Shown here: positions 1 through 11,556 of the stretch, one piece after another
Position numbering within the stretch: the stretch's first letter is position 1
How the letters are laid out: the number at the start of each line of letters is the position of its first letter
Assembly: GCA_949130495.1 (NCBI GenBank)
Contig: OX422208.1
Location: forward strand, 394,032,561 to 394,096,560
From: Sambucus nigra
Taxonomy: Eukaryota > Streptophyta > Magnoliopsida > Dipsacales > Adoxaceae
DNA length: 64,000 nt
Reading direction: 5' to 3'
The notes under the pieces: model-generated
What the model saw: the letters and a program-made list of their open reading frames with translations, nothing else
The model's database searches: none
Told to the model about the DNA's origin: nothing
Program-made: the position numbers and the translations under genes

Positions 1-1114
1 TCAAGAAAGATAAAAAGAAAGATGAGGCCAAAGAAAGAGGTGAGAAATAAAAGGAGAAAGAGAAAGAGGAAGAGGAGAGATTCTTTGAATGTGAAGGTAA
101 GGGGAATAGGGCCTTGAGTGTCCCATTAGGATAAAGAGAAAGGGCAAGAAGATTGCCATGCCAACCACTATTAGCGATAGTGAGGAAGAGGTGAAGGATT
201 TTGGGGATGAATCTTCACATGGGATGTGTGTTTAATTTTTAGCTAGTAACATGAGCACACCTAGTTTATCCCATGAATATAAGGATACTTATGCATGTGA
301 GATCCTCAAGGATGATAGTTTGAGTGTTTCGTGTGAGAGTGAGGGTGAAAGTGAAGATGAAAGTGAGATCCAAATTTCTTTTAAAGATTTGTACATCAAG
401 ACCTTAAATAAGAAGAGTTTGAATAAGAAATTAGGTCTTAAGGTGTTAGATTTGGAGAGAGGGATAGAGGTTTTGAGGGTATTTTAGGCGTCGATGAGTC
501 AACTCAAAAAGGTGAATGATACTTTGAGTGAGGAGTTGATCATCGTAGGTCGAGAAAAGAGTGAACTTAAAGCCCATGTGGTTCAATTAAATATAGATCT
601 AGAAAGAGCCCGGGAGGTAAAGGTCAGTATGAAGGATACATCTAAGAAGGTTGGAAAGATGCTCCTTGGTCCCGCTTTGGGTAATGTTGAGAGATTAGCA
701 ATAGGTCATGACGGTGCGTCTACTTCCCATGTTGCACCCGAGCTGATTCTCGAGTTTTTGATAGATCGTTATGGCTCTCAACACAACCCACATAGGCGTC
801 CATTACCTGATAGGAGATCACGTACTAGATGTTTTAAGAGAGGTGTTCCTAGGCCCATGTATGTTTTCACCCATTCCAAGGAGAAAGGATGCCTTATGAA
901 ATTTTGTTTTAATTTGGGTAATGTGTCGCTCAAATTTTTGCCACATCAAACTACAACACATGCATCCATACATGATTCTTCCGAAGAAAACATGAGAGAG
1001 TTTGCACATATTAGGGAGCAAGTAACTTTTTTGGTCAAAACTTCATACGATTTGATGGATGTTTTTCATAGGATGCCACCATATTTGGAAAACTCCACTG
1101 CACTTAATGATTGA
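1..1114 (+). pseudogene. Element Z: copia gag, 3' part, broken
   Basis: This is the C-terminal half of a Sirevirus-like copia Gag whose N-terminus lies outside the window. The same order of blocks is seen in elements A and B: a lysine/glutamate-rich stretch, a zinc-knuckle region (about 81-130), an acidic serine-rich stretch (330-370) and a coiled-coil-like segment (490-650). The knuckle is degraded: the first cysteine is phenylalanine (FFECEGKG) and the histidine is asparagine. One frame runs through most of the region, with in-frame stops at 233-235 and 485-487 and a natural-looking end at 1112-1114. No protease, integrase or RT follows; the gag joins straight to the 3' non-coding region. 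Family placement rests on colinearity with A and B and is fairly sure. The exact start is not visible. Confidence 0.7.
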
Positions 1115-2730
1115 GGTTTAGACTTGTTTGCTAGCATATGATGATTTTCATGATGATATTTTATGCCTATTGCTAGTGTGTACCACTTTTGTATTTATTT
1201 TTTTAGATATTTTTTGAAAAACCAAAAAGACTTTTTGTTTTTGAAATTTTTTGGAAAAATACAAAAAGATTTTCCATTATTTCAGAAAAATTGAAAAAGC
1301 CAAAAACGTTTTATTTTGATAAATTTTTTGGAAATAGGCAAAAAGAGTTTTGTGTTTTTTTTACACCGTTTATGGATGGACATTTAGGATGACTAAGTCA
1401 CACCATCATTCAATATACATGTCACTATTGTATAGTGTTTTGAGACGATATATCATTTCATACATGTGCTTTATAATGTTTGGAGTCATTAAGATGAAAT
1501 TTGAGATTACTTTCTACATGTTTGACACATGATGTCCTTTAATGCACACTTGCACGGATTTTTTTGATTATTTTATTTGTCTACCACATGTTGGTCGAAG
1601 TGTTTCCAACTCAATCCTGTCTTTAAAATGAACAATATACGATAAATCTTGACAATGAAAGTTGTGCATGTAAGAACCGTTTCCTGTGAAAAATTTTTTT
1701 GATATGAAAAATGATGAGTGAACATTGGAAAGGGCTGCGAGTGAATAATAATCACGTCATTAAAGCCACTGTTTAAAAGAGCCCCAAAAATATTGAGGCA
1801 ATAAAAATAATCATATGCCAAAAGAGGTCCAATAGGATTTCTTTTAGTTGAGAAAATGATTATAAACCTCAAAAGAACTTGAAAAAGAAATATATATTTG
1901 AGGAAGTTTGGATGGAAATAAATAAACGGGTTTGCACGTCCTGACAATGTCTTGAAAAGCGTTACATAGTTTTAGACATTATTGGTGTGGAAGTAATTTT
2001 AGACTTTGATTCATTGATTTGATTAAGTCAATGTTATTTAAATTCAAAAAGTTTGTACACCTAAGGATAATTGTGAAGTTCATTCATTAAGAGTATACAT
2101 ATTCATCGTGCATATTTGTTATGTATGTTTGAGTTGATTTACCTATTGAATATGTTCACACCCATTCATTCAATTTCCACGATTTAGTTATATTAGTGTA
2201 AATTCATGGTGTGTGATTTTTTTTTTGTAAATTACTTTTTGAAAAATTATAAAAATTAAAAATAGTTGCTCAATGCTTTCAAGTTTTTCCTTAATGACCG
2301 TAGTTGATTTTATTTGCTTGTCATGACACTCCATGCTTATTCTTATTTATTCTTTTTCTTGTTTATTTTTGATAAATAAAAGGGGGAGAACGAATTATGA
2401 TTTAATGGGGGAGTTTAAATTATGGGGGATATTTGAGAGTTGATCTATTATCTCATTTCAAACTCGATACCTCAGGAAAATATTTGTTTCTTTTGTCATG
2501 CGTGTAGGTAAAAAAGTTAAAGATGATATTTTACACACCCTAATGATGACAAAGAAAAGTTAGAGATTTGAAGATTTCAAGTTGAATATTTTTTAAGAAA
2601 GTTTTAAGCCTTAAAATTTTAGTACCTTTTCAATTTTGGGTTTATGGGAGGGTATTAGATTTGTATAGGACTTTAGATTTGATAATTCAGTTGTTTTTAG
2701 TTTGTATTGGAATAGACATAGGGAGAGATT
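1115..2730 (+). other. Element Z: 3' non-coding region up to the polypurine tract
   Basis: There is no supportable gene here. From about 1130 the sequence is recognisably homologous to the region after pol in A (from 16063) and B (from 52424), for example the block near 1160 resembling 'cctattgctagtttgta' of A. It ends in a purine-rich tract (gggagagatt, 2721-2730) directly before the LTR. In A and B several kilobases of pol precede this segment, so pol is missing in Z. AT-rich tracts with repeated 'aaaaagatttt' words lie at 1210-1350. Confidence 0.6.
2379..2430 (+). other. Repeated upstream PPT-like tracts
   Basis: Three G-rich purine tracts (aaagggggagaa, atgggggagttt, atgggggatatt) stand 290-350 bp before the real PPT of element Z. 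Comparable tracts occur at the same relative place in the copia elements A (about 26600-26645) and B (about 53545-53610). From memory, Sireviruses are described as carrying several upstream PPT-like motifs, so this supports the lineage assignment. Confidence 0.5.
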
Positions 2731-3895
2731 TGCAAGGACATATTTTACATAGTCCATTCACATTAGAGTATGGCGTATACCGCTACAACCATTGAAGAAA
2801 AGTTTAAGTTCAAGTTCAATCATGTATCAAGACGAATTCAAATATCAACATTCTTAAAAAATGAGCCTCCGCGAGATAGATTTTGCTAATATTGTGTTTA
2901 AGTCCCTTAATATTTCATTAAAAGTGTTGGGATAATTTTTCTAAAATATTTAAACATTTGATACATCATTTTTCATCAAAATAATTTTTTCTAAGTCCCG
3001 GGGCGGAGTTTTTATAAAATGATTTCTCGTTGATTTCGTTCAAATGACATGACAATGTCGTTCAAATTATAGCTTCAGGTGACAATGTATCTCGTGTGAT
3101 ACCTCGTTTGAAGTTTGCTTGAAGAGTTTTATTAAACGACACGCTACTATTTTAGTTTTCTAAACTCGTTTGATATGTCGCGCAAAACCACTTCAAGCAA
3201 CATCATATGCCGTTCGAGCGACATAGGTTTATCGTTTGAGCAACATCGCTGATTCAAGATTTTTATAAATAGTGCATTTTTAGTCTTTTTTACTTCACAA
3301 GATCTGAGATTTTCATTCTATGAAAATGCCTTTGCAGAATTTTTGTCTTCTCACTTTTTAAGGTGTTTTAACTTTTTTTTATTCACAAATCACCCCAATA
3401 TCTTTAGTGAATTATTTTGGAACCCCAGACACAATTGTGGTAAAGTTTCTTTTGTAGGGAAGATTTCTCTACTGCTAATTTCGTACCACTTGAGGGAGAT
3501 GCTGGTTGACTACGACTGCGGTCATTGGAAGTGCTTCAAGGTTTTCCTTGCCGAAGATAGAGTTGTGTGTTCTTATGAGCTCACTGCGATTGATTCATTG
3601 CTGATTCTAGACTGAGGCCTATATGAGTGTCTGCGAATATTCATTATATATTTCATTGTGTCCATAAGTTGTGATTTACCTCTTCACAGTGAAATAAAAG
3701 GTTTTACCCGAAAGAGATTTTTTTCCTAAAATCTATATGTTAGGAACTTATTTATTTTGTGATGGCATGATTTATACACCAAGATGCATGTGTTAGGGTT
3801 TAATTAATTTGGATAAAAAATTAACAATTAATTAAATAAGTGTTTAATTAGGAATTTGCGAATCCACATACAATCGATATCACTCAACATTCTCA
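2731..3895 (+). repeat. LTR0: 3' LTR of element Z, diverged copia LTR
   Basis: It starts TGCAAGGACATATTTT directly after a purine tract and ends ...CATTCTCA, followed by a PBS-like 'attcgtaccagagct'. It aligns block by block with the copia LTRs at 4396, 26955 and 53930: a cluster of Cgtt(c/t)gAGCgac words (3030-3245), a TATA box (tataaata, 3264-3271), the aggttttacc...ttttttcct segment and the 'aagatgcatgtgttagg' segment. Overall similarity is clearly lower than among LTR2, LTR3 and LTR4, so this is an older or different subfamily. The small ORF at 3343-3615 is taken as chance. Confidence 0.65.
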
Positions 3896-3897
3896 AA

Positions 3898-3911
3898 TTC
3901 GTACCAGAGCT
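3898..3911 (+). other. Degenerate PBS after LTR0
   Basis: The bases attcgtaccagagct resemble the initiator-tRNA-Met PBS (tggtatcagagc) with about two changes, two bases after the CA end of LTR0. A PBS following a 3' LTR is unexpected and suggests LTR0 was also a 5' LTR, or that an element joined exactly at this place. LTR1 starts at 3912 with no gap. Confidence 0.45.
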
Positions 3912-4246
3912 TGTAAGGACATAATTTTATAAATGTCCGGGGTAGAATCTAGGAATTTTCTATTTATCCTAGATCACAATATGTATGTTTAATATCGCTA
4001 CATTCGGCACATCAACACAATCATCCACGACGGCCTTGATCCGAATCCATGCATCCACCATCTTTGCACGTGCATCATGGTACATGCGACGTGCTGCTCA
4101 ATCGTTACCACTATGCCACGACAAGTTATTGGTAAAATGGTTTATTAGAGTTGTAAATATTTGCATAAATATTTGGGAGTTGTTACCACTAAGCCATGAC
4201 ACGTGCTGCTCATCTTCATACGTTTCCGCGATTTACAGCCCAGAAG
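3912..4246 (+). repeat. LTR1: truncated copia LTR
   Basis: It begins TGTAAGGACATAATTTTATAA like LTR2-LTR4 and follows them through the 'catccacgacggccttgatcc' block to the 'gatttacagcccaga' block. It is shortened, lacking most of the palindromic cluster and TATA region, and stops at about 4246. There it passes directly into the tail of a copia 3' region. It is the remains of a further unit of the tandem copia array. Confidence 0.65.
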
Positions 4247-4395
4247 AGATGTTGAAGTTTGGTTGACGACACGTCAGTTGGTATTCTCAGTTTGAAGGTT
4301 TAATAGGGATATTATCTTATATGTCATTTATTTTATGGAGATTTCATAATTTGGATTTTTTTATGTATGTATTGTCATAGACATAGGGGGAGATT
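4247..4395 (+). repeat. Copia 3'-region tail with PPT
   Basis: These 149 bases match 26808-26954 (just before LTR3) almost base for base and 53782-53929 (before LTR4) less well. The segment ends in the PPT 'agggggagattt' next to LTR2. It shows that LTR2 is preceded by the end of another copia internal region, so the duplicated unit starts with this tail rather than at an LTR boundary. Confidence 0.7.
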
Positions 4396-5406
4396 TGTAA
4401 GGACATAATTTTATAAATATCCAGGATAGAATCTAGGAATTTTCTATTTGTCCTAGATCACAGTATTTATGTGTGATACCGCTACATTCGGCACACCAAC
4501 ATGATCATCCACGATGGCCTTGATCCGAATCCATGCATCCACTATCTTCACACGTCCATCATGCTATATGCGACGTGCTGCTCAACCGTTCCCACTTCTC
4601 CACGACGCGTTATTGGTAAAATGGTTTATTGGAGTTGTTAATATTTGCATAGTTATTTGGGAATTTTTTGGAAAATATTTTTCGAAGTCTGATTAATTTT
4701 TACCACAAAAGCAGAAATTTTTCTAAGTGTAGATGCTTAATTTTCTCGGACATCGAGCTCATTCGAACGACATCTCTCTGTCATTCAAGCGACATGACGA
4801 TGTCGTGCGATCTCGTTCGAGCGACACATGGCCTCGTTCGCGCGAGATGCCTATCTCGTTTGAGCGACGTCGCTGCCTCAATTTTTGTATAAATATCTGT
4901 TCATATTCTACACGTTTTTCAAGTCTTTTTCGCACACGTTTTTGTGATTTACAACCCAGGAAACATACTTTAAGTTTTTAAGGTTTCATGCCTTTTTGAT
5001 TCACAAAACAATTCCCATATATGCGTGTGAATCTTTAAACCTTCAAAGGATCATTTTACTCATCTGTAGTAACTTGTGTAGGAGCCGACTCTTTTCCATT
5101 GCTGCCCATCTGGAGTTCTTGCGGGAGATACCAGCCGACGATACCGAAACCGACACCTGAGGGTATTTCGTATGTCACTCATGTTTTCAGTATAATCCGT
5201 GTAAACCGTTCTTTACAAATTATATTGAAAATAAAAAGGTTTTGCCCCATTGGGGGATTTTTCCTCATTTGTGTGTTAGTTTGTGATTAAATATTCTTGC
5301 ATGACCATATTGTCTTCAATCACACCTAGATGCATGTTTTAGGATTTAATTGAAAAAACTGAGTTTAATTAAATAATACCTTTGTTTGAACAAAAGCGCA
5401 CTCTCA
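4396..5406 (+). repeat. LTR2: 5' LTR of copia A
   Basis: A TG...CA repeat of 1,011 bp: TGTAAGGACATAA at the start, ...CGCACTCTCA at the end. It is very close to LTR3 (26955-27964) throughout. It holds a cluster of cgttcgagcga/cattcgaacga words (about 4750-4870) followed within 20-30 bp by a TATA box (tataaata, 4888-4895). Transcription of A would start shortly after that box. Small ORFs inside it (4514, 4668, 4733, 5099) are also present in LTR3 and are not regarded as genes. Confidence 0.85.
4745..4895 (+). promoter_or_regulatory. LTR2 promoter: palindromic cluster and TATA box
   Basis: Five to six copies of a word of type (t/c)cgttCgaGcga, in mixed degrees of match to the palindrome tcgttcgaacga, precede TATAAATA at 4888-4895. 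The same arrangement is present in LTR3 (27300-27453) and LTR4 (54280-54429), and in weaker form in LTR0 (3030-3271). The position suggests a U3 enhancer; that role is inferred. Confidence 0.6.
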
Positions 5407-5409
5407 AAT

Positions 5410-5422
5410 TGGTATCAGATCC
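5410..5422 (+). other. PBS of copia A (tRNA-iMet type)
   Basis: tggtatcagatcc, three bases after the CA end of LTR2, differs by one base from tggtatcagagcc after LTR3. It would pair with the 3' end of initiator tRNA-Met. The leader between PBS and gag ATG is 91 bp and A-rich. Confidence 0.8.
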
Positions 5423-5513
5423 AGTTATACAATTATACTGTGTAATTTTTCGCAAAATTTTTCTGAGATATCAATTTTAAAAAAAATGATTTTTAAAAAA
5501 GGACGTGTTCAAA

Positions 5514-6365
5514 ATGGAGAAATTATATAATAAAATGCTAATTTTTTATGGGACAAATTATGCTTACTGGAAAGCCTATATGAAATCTGCTCTAAAAGCC
5601 ATAGATGAAAGAGTTTGGGTTTTAGTTGAAAGAGGGCGGACACCTCCCTCCATCACTGTTGACAACGTGAATAATTTAAAATCTGTGACTGCATGGACAG
5701 AAGAAGAATTTAAATGGTTAGCTTTTAACTCTAAGGGTCTTAGTTCTATTTCTAGATCCGTCACTTCGAACGAGTTCCAGCGGATAATGATGTGTACCAC
5801 ATCAAAAGAGGCATGGGATGTTTTACAGCTTACCCATGAAGGAACTAATGGCTTGAAAGAATCAAAATTGCAAAACTTAACAACTCAATTTGAAACTATC
5901 ACCATGCTTGAGTCTGAATGTTTCCATGAATTCTATGCTAGATTATCTGATATTATAAACATTAGATTTAATCTTGGTGAACACATTCCTAATGCTAGAG
6001 TTGTTAAAAAGATTCTAAGATCACTGTCTAAGCATTTTATCCCTAAAGTCACTATGCTAAATTCTATAGGTAATTTAAACACGCTTAAATTAGAGGAACC
6101 AGTAGGAGACTTACAAACGTATGAAATTGATATGTTTCCTAAATCTGTCAAGGCTAAAGATAAGGTAATTACACTTAATGCCCAGGATAGGAAGAGTGAA
6201 GGGTCGGCAAGAAAGAGGGTAGAGTCATATAAAAAAAAGGAGATAGAAACGTCTGATTCCGAGTGTGACCTTGATTTAGATGATTTGACCCTCTTTGCAA
6301 AAAAATTCAAAAAAATTCTCAAATTCAAGAAAAATGGAAATTTCAAAGATAAAAAAGAATTTTGA
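5514..6365 (+). pseudogene. gag: Copia A gag, N-terminal capsid part
   Basis: Capsid-type Gag of copia elements (UBN2/DUF4219-like). The ATG at 5514 gives MEKLYNKMLIFYGTNYAYWK, with the family hallmark 'F.GTNY.YWK' near residues 13-21, then the central helical part ending in the 'RILRSL..F' type segment (residues about 155-170). The frame stays open for about 283 codons, then runs into tga at 6363 within an A-rich stretch; element B has the same shift at the same place. A GTG lies nine bases upstream in frame, but the ATG is the natural choice. The protein would form the virus-like particle in the cytoplasm. Its close twin is at 28072. Confidence 0.8.
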
Positions 6366-7577
6366 GAAAAATAAGTTTGAAAAGAAAATGAAAAAGATTT
6401 TAAAGACCGTCTTAAGAAAGACAGTGAGAGATGTTATGAGCGTGACGGTAAGGGTCATAGAGCTTTTGAGTGTGCTACTAGGCTGAACAGACTTTCCAAA
6501 GAAAAGGGCAAAGTTGTCCTTAATGCTACCCTTAGTGACGACAGAGAGGTCGAGTCGGTGGACTCCAGAGATGAGTCAGCGCATGAGTGTAACTTCACCG
6601 CATTCATGGCTAGTCATGTGAGTACCTCTAGTGTTCCTCACGATGATGAGGATGCTACTTGACTGGGACACGTAGATAGTGAGAACAAAGTGAGTGAGGG
6701 GGAGGATACTGCAACTGAGAGTGAGAGTAATCTTCAACGCGCCTATGCTGAGTTATATATTGAGTCATTTAAAACCAAAAAACGTAACAAAGTGTTAGTT
6801 CTTAGGATCACCGCTTCAGAGGACAATTTAGAAGAAACAAGAGAGAGAGAGAGTCCTCCACTGGCACTACCTTGAGTGAGAGAGAGTCTGCTTGTGTTGA
6901 GGGAGAAAGTCAATTTAAATAAAGAGATAGACTGTTTGGAGAGAGAGAGAGAGAGAGTTGTTTTGAGAAAGAGAAAGGGGACTTCACTAAACAAGTGGCT
7001 AGTCTTATGAGTGAGCTCCATTACTCCCTGGAGACTCGAAAGAATCTTGAAGCCCTTGTAGCCCAGCTTACTCATGATCTTGAGAGAGCACGGGACGTCA
7101 AGGTTCAAATCAAGGACAAATCTGGAAAGATGGGAAAGATGATCCTCGGTCCCTCTTTAGTTTGGGTGATAGGGAGGGAATAGGTTTTGATGGTGTCTCC
7201 ATGTCCCAAATTGCACATGGACTAGTTCCTGAGTTTAATACAACTCCATACGGCCATCATAAAAAAACATGAAGGAGAGTACGACCAAGAAAAGTAAACT
7301 AAAGTCCACCTAAGACTGTGTTCTTTTGTACGTACTGCAAAAAAAAGGCCACCTCAGGGAGTTTTGCTATAGTTTGGGTCGAACACGACGTACTACTGCT
7401 CCACTACACCGTATTGATGATTTTACCAGTCTGAGAGAGCGTGTTGAGTTTTTAGCCACCACATCACAGAGTTTGATGGAGGAATTTCGACGGATGTCTT
7501 TGTCGTCAGTGAATGCTTCCTGCATCCCGGCTAAAACCAACAACAACATGGGTAAACAAAATGTTACCACTTCTTAG
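6366..7577 (+). pseudogene. Copia A gag, zinc knuckle and coiled-coil part, broken
   Basis: The knuckle at 6432-6475 reads CYERDGKGHRAFEC: first cysteine, histidine and last cysteine are present, but the second cysteine of a CX2CX4HX4C knuckle is arginine. After it come an acidic serine-rich stretch, a charged coiled-coil-like segment and a (GA)n tract near 6937-6957 that breaks the frame. Fragments remain open at 6690-6875, 6995-7183 and 7326-7577. The segment is colinear with 28921-30150 in element B. A stop at 7575-7577 separates it from the protease. Confidence 0.65.
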
Positions 7578-9148
7578 GTACCTAAGAAAGATGAAAAGAC
7601 CCTTATTATCCATGTCACTCTTAAAGCACATAATACCTCACAGTGGTATTTTGATAGTGGGTGCTCCAGACATATGACCAGTGATGTCTCATTTTTTACC
7701 TACCTAGAGGATTATAAGGAAGGTAGAGTCACCTTTGGAGATGGGAGAAAGTCTAGCATCATAGGACGAGGTACAATAGAGTTACAAGGATTTCGTAAGC
7801 TAGAGAATATTTTGTACGTCAAAGGTTTGTAAGCAAACCTTCTCAGCATTAGCCAACTATGCGACGCTGACTTTGCCATAAAGTTTGATCGGGATGCGTG
7901 TAATGTCTATAATCAAGCCGGTAAACTTTTAGTGCAAGGGGTGAGGACAGAGGATAATTGCTATGGGGCTGTTCCCAAATCCTCACTTGTCTGAAATAGC
8001 GCCACGATCACTCCTATGGATCTGTGGAACCAATGTATAGGTCACGTGAACTTTAAATATTTGACGTGATTAGCTAAAAAGAATCTAGTACATGGCTTAA
8101 CAACACTTGGAAAGCCAACTTCCATGATTTATGGACCCTGTCAGTTGGGAAAGCAAATCCATATTCCCCACACGAAGTTGAATTCCATTGCCACTTCACG
8201 AGTACTTGAGTTGATTCACATGGATCTTATGGGTCCCACTCGTACCGAGAGTCTGGGTGGTAAGAGGTACAACCTAGTGATGGTAGATGATTTCTCCAGA
8301 TATTAAATTGTAGGTTTTCTATGAGAGAAATATGATGTTGTAGAGCTTTTAATGACGAAGTGCCATGTCCTATAAGACCAACATGGAATCAATATTAATA
8401 GAATGCGTAGTGACAACGACACTGAATTTATGAAGAAAAAAGTATATCTTTACTATGATAGCCTAGGAATCAAACATAAGTTTTTTGCTGTGAATACTCC
8501 TCAGCAAAATGGGATTGTTGAGAGAAAGAAGGGGATGATTCAGGAGATGGCTAGATCTTTGCTTCTAGGTCGTATAGTTGCTAGGAGATTTTGGGCAGAG
8601 GCAGTGTCTTCTGCATGCCATACGGTGAATAGGGTTTACCATCGTCCACACACACTTAAAACTCCTTATGAATTGTGGACTGGAAAGAAGCCAAAACTTA
8701 CATATTTCTGTGTCTTTGGGATTAAATTCTACATCCCACGGGATAGAGAGCAATTAGGAAAGTTCAACACCTGAAGCGACGAGAGAATACTGCTAGGATA
8801 TTCATCACATAGTAGAGGGTATCGGTTTTTTAACCTGAAGAGCTCTAAAGTGATGGATTAAATAAACGTAAGTGTGCACGATGACGAACCTTCGACGTAT
8901 GTTGACTCCACCCATTTGAGTGAGGATGACAGACTCCTTTTTGATGATCCCACTACGTCTCCCATATCCAGCGTGGACCCTACTCCTGTTCTAGGGGACA
9001 CACCTACTTGGGTTCGCAAGAGTCATGATCCTTTTGCCATTATTGGCGATCCAATTTTAGGGGTCAAGACTCGTTCTCATCTAGATAATATTGTTAGCCA
9101 TATCTGCTACACACCTAAAGTCGAGCCCAAGAATCACAATGACGCACT
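7578..9148 (+). pseudogene. Copia A pol, protease and integrase part, broken
   Basis: The domains are in copia order. An aspartic protease motif (DSGCSRHM) lies at about 7650-7675. A GAG-pre-integrase zinc region follows, including GPCQLGKQI at about 8128-8154. The integrase core runs from about 8218 (HMDLMGPTRTESLGG) through SDNDTEF (about 8406) and NTPQQNGIVERKKG (about 8490) to the region after it (8640-9148). Many stops and at least two frameshifts interrupt it; the longest open pieces are 8124-8306, 8403-8774 and 8874-9148. The reading is cut at 9148 by element C and resumes at 14562. It cannot make an active protein. Confidence 0.8.
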
Positions 9149-11556
9149 TGTAACACCCTATGTTTTTATTAATTATTTAATTAATTAATTGGAATATTTG
9201 AGAAAAATAAAATTTTGTATTTAATAATTTTTATTCATTAATTATGTTGGTTAAGATTTTAGAAGAATAAAACTTCAAGCGGAATCGAAATCGGATTTAA
9301 AATGAAGTTTTTATGAGAGTTTTAAGTTTAGCCTTAAAAAAAACGGAAAAATATTTGTCACGGATTTACTCCGTGACTAATAAAAAAATATATTTTTAGT
9401 TAAATGGTATTAAATGAAGGAGAATGGCAGTGGACACATACATGTTCGATCGATCGATCGACCAAGGGAGTTGATCAATCGACGATGCCAAATTTGAGGC
9501 GGTTCGATGATTTCATTTGTAGTGTTAGAGTGGGATTAGGATTCCTAATCACTATATAACCTTAATAATCCGTAGGGGGACTTCTCATAATCACTTTTTT
9601 TCAAGTTTTTCACCAGAGAACACTTCCAAATATTTTTTCTCTCAACCATAATCATCAACCTCCAACATAATCAAGTTTTTGTCATAAGTTTTAGGACGCT
9701 TAATTGGGGCTTAATCAAGATTGATTCAAGAACACTTCTTTGATAATTTTTTGAGAGGAATCCATATTTCTAATCATATTTTCAACACAATCTTCACAGG
9801 CATGAATACTCTATTCTTTTCCTTCGGTATTACGCATTTTAAGTTTCGCGTAAACACTTAATTACACGTTTACTTAAAAGAAAGTAGTGACTGAATTAGG
9901 AAAAGTGGACACTAATTATGGGGATATTTTTTTATTAAATCTTTTAATCTGAATAATATTGATAAGCCTTGGGTACGTAGGATTGATGAGTGGATTTGGG
10001 GTTTTATTGGTGTAGGTTGTATGTAGAAAACCCTAGTTTTAAAATAAATGATTTTTGGGTGCGTATAACTCACGTAATTTATGTAGAGATAATGAAATTG
10101 AAATTTTATTGTATTAACGATGAAATAGCGATATATTTAAGTTAAAATAATTAAATGGGATTAATTGGGTATTTTGTCGTTATGATAATTAAATTGAGAT
10201 ATAATGGATTGGACTATCATGCGTAGTTTGGAACATTGATTTATTATGCATATTGGTGTGACTTGTTGGTATTATTAAATATCATTGTGACGACGGGTTG
10301 TTTAGTATTATTGTTCTCCTTATATTTTAGAATGCCTTCTAGGAATGGGACTAGTGAGGGTAAAATTATCACAGTTTTATAATGTCGGGGTGGGCTGATT
10401 TAAATTACTTCATTGTCGTTACGCTAGTCTAGGTATGAGACTATGTTGAGATTTATGTTAGAAAATCCTCCTATACATATGGTAGGACGTATTGATAACA
10501 TGGGGACCCTTAGGTATGGGACTAAGGGGTATTTTGAGGATCTCACATCGATAAAAGGGTGAGGTAATTTAAAATTGTGAATTGAGAAAATTGAGAATTA
10601 ATACCTAATATAATAAAACGGGTATTAAAATATATTGGCGACATAATCAGCGAGGGCCGATAGTTTAAATAGGCCAACCGGCATTTTATGACTTGTCGTG
10701 TCGTGTCGTGTGTGGAACCTCGTCAATCAGCGAGGGTCGACAGTTTAAATGGGCCATCCGACATTTTGGCGAGGGGATGTATATTTTGGTGGAGAATCAC
10801 CCGAGGCGGGAGGACCGCCATAATAGATTGAGTATATAAGAAAAGTTAGTTAATTTAATTAAATTTACATCGTGGGACTTGGAAATTTAAAATGATATTG
10901 GTGTGCCTTTTTAAATGGGAATTACTTCGGGTAGTTAGTGATTGATATTTATCGCGTTTAATTATCTCTCTTAATTTAAAATACTCTATTGTGATATTTA
11001 TTGCGTATATTGCTACTGTTTGGATTCAAGGATCCTATTTGAGGGGATTATTATGTATTCTTTCTCGGGGCTTTGGCTCTGACCCATGCGTTGACTAATA
11101 TTTTTCACGACTAGAATTGGAGAAGCTGCATAAGTTTATTGGAGTTATCATTCGGAGATGTAGCGGGAGATTAATTACTTTATTACTTTGTTTTAAGTTT
11201 AGACTTTCTTTTCATTCATATTTCATTATGAGACTCAGTTGAGAGATTTATTGGGCCACTCGGTTCCAAAGTTGTTTATGGATTTTCAGTTGGAGCATTT
11301 ACAGTTGGTTTATTTATTCAGATTTTATTTAATCGTTATTGGAGATTGGATTTATTCGGAGTTAGCATGTGATGGATCTTTTATCGCTTAGTTGTTTATG
11401 ATCATTTGAGATTGATTCAATTATTTATCTTATGGACTGATCTATTTATGTCTCATATCTGTCTCATGCTAATCATGGTATTTATTTAGTTCACGCCCGA
11501 CATAGTTCAGCGGCACTGGCTGGCCACCCATCAGTCAGATTTTACGGGGTGTGACA
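9149..11556 (+). repeat. 5' LTR of element C
   Basis: It starts TGTAACACCCTATGTTTTT and ends ...GGGGTGTGACA. It carries the word 'gatcgatcgatcgacc' with a following diverged copy (9444-9484), then a TATA-like box (ctatataacc) near 9553-9560. A ggctctgaccc motif lies at about 11075. It is very similar to the 3' copy at 12147 except in the palindromic cluster. Confidence 0.85.

Noticed and set aside
4514..5290. Four ORFs conserved between 4514-5290 and 27072-27848
   Set aside because: Conservation is that of the duplicated copia LTR as a whole, not of a protein; LTR4 does not keep them.
5405..5425. Possible tRNA genes near the tggtatcagagc words
   Set aside because: Only the short tRNA-complementary primer site is present, with no cloverleaf.
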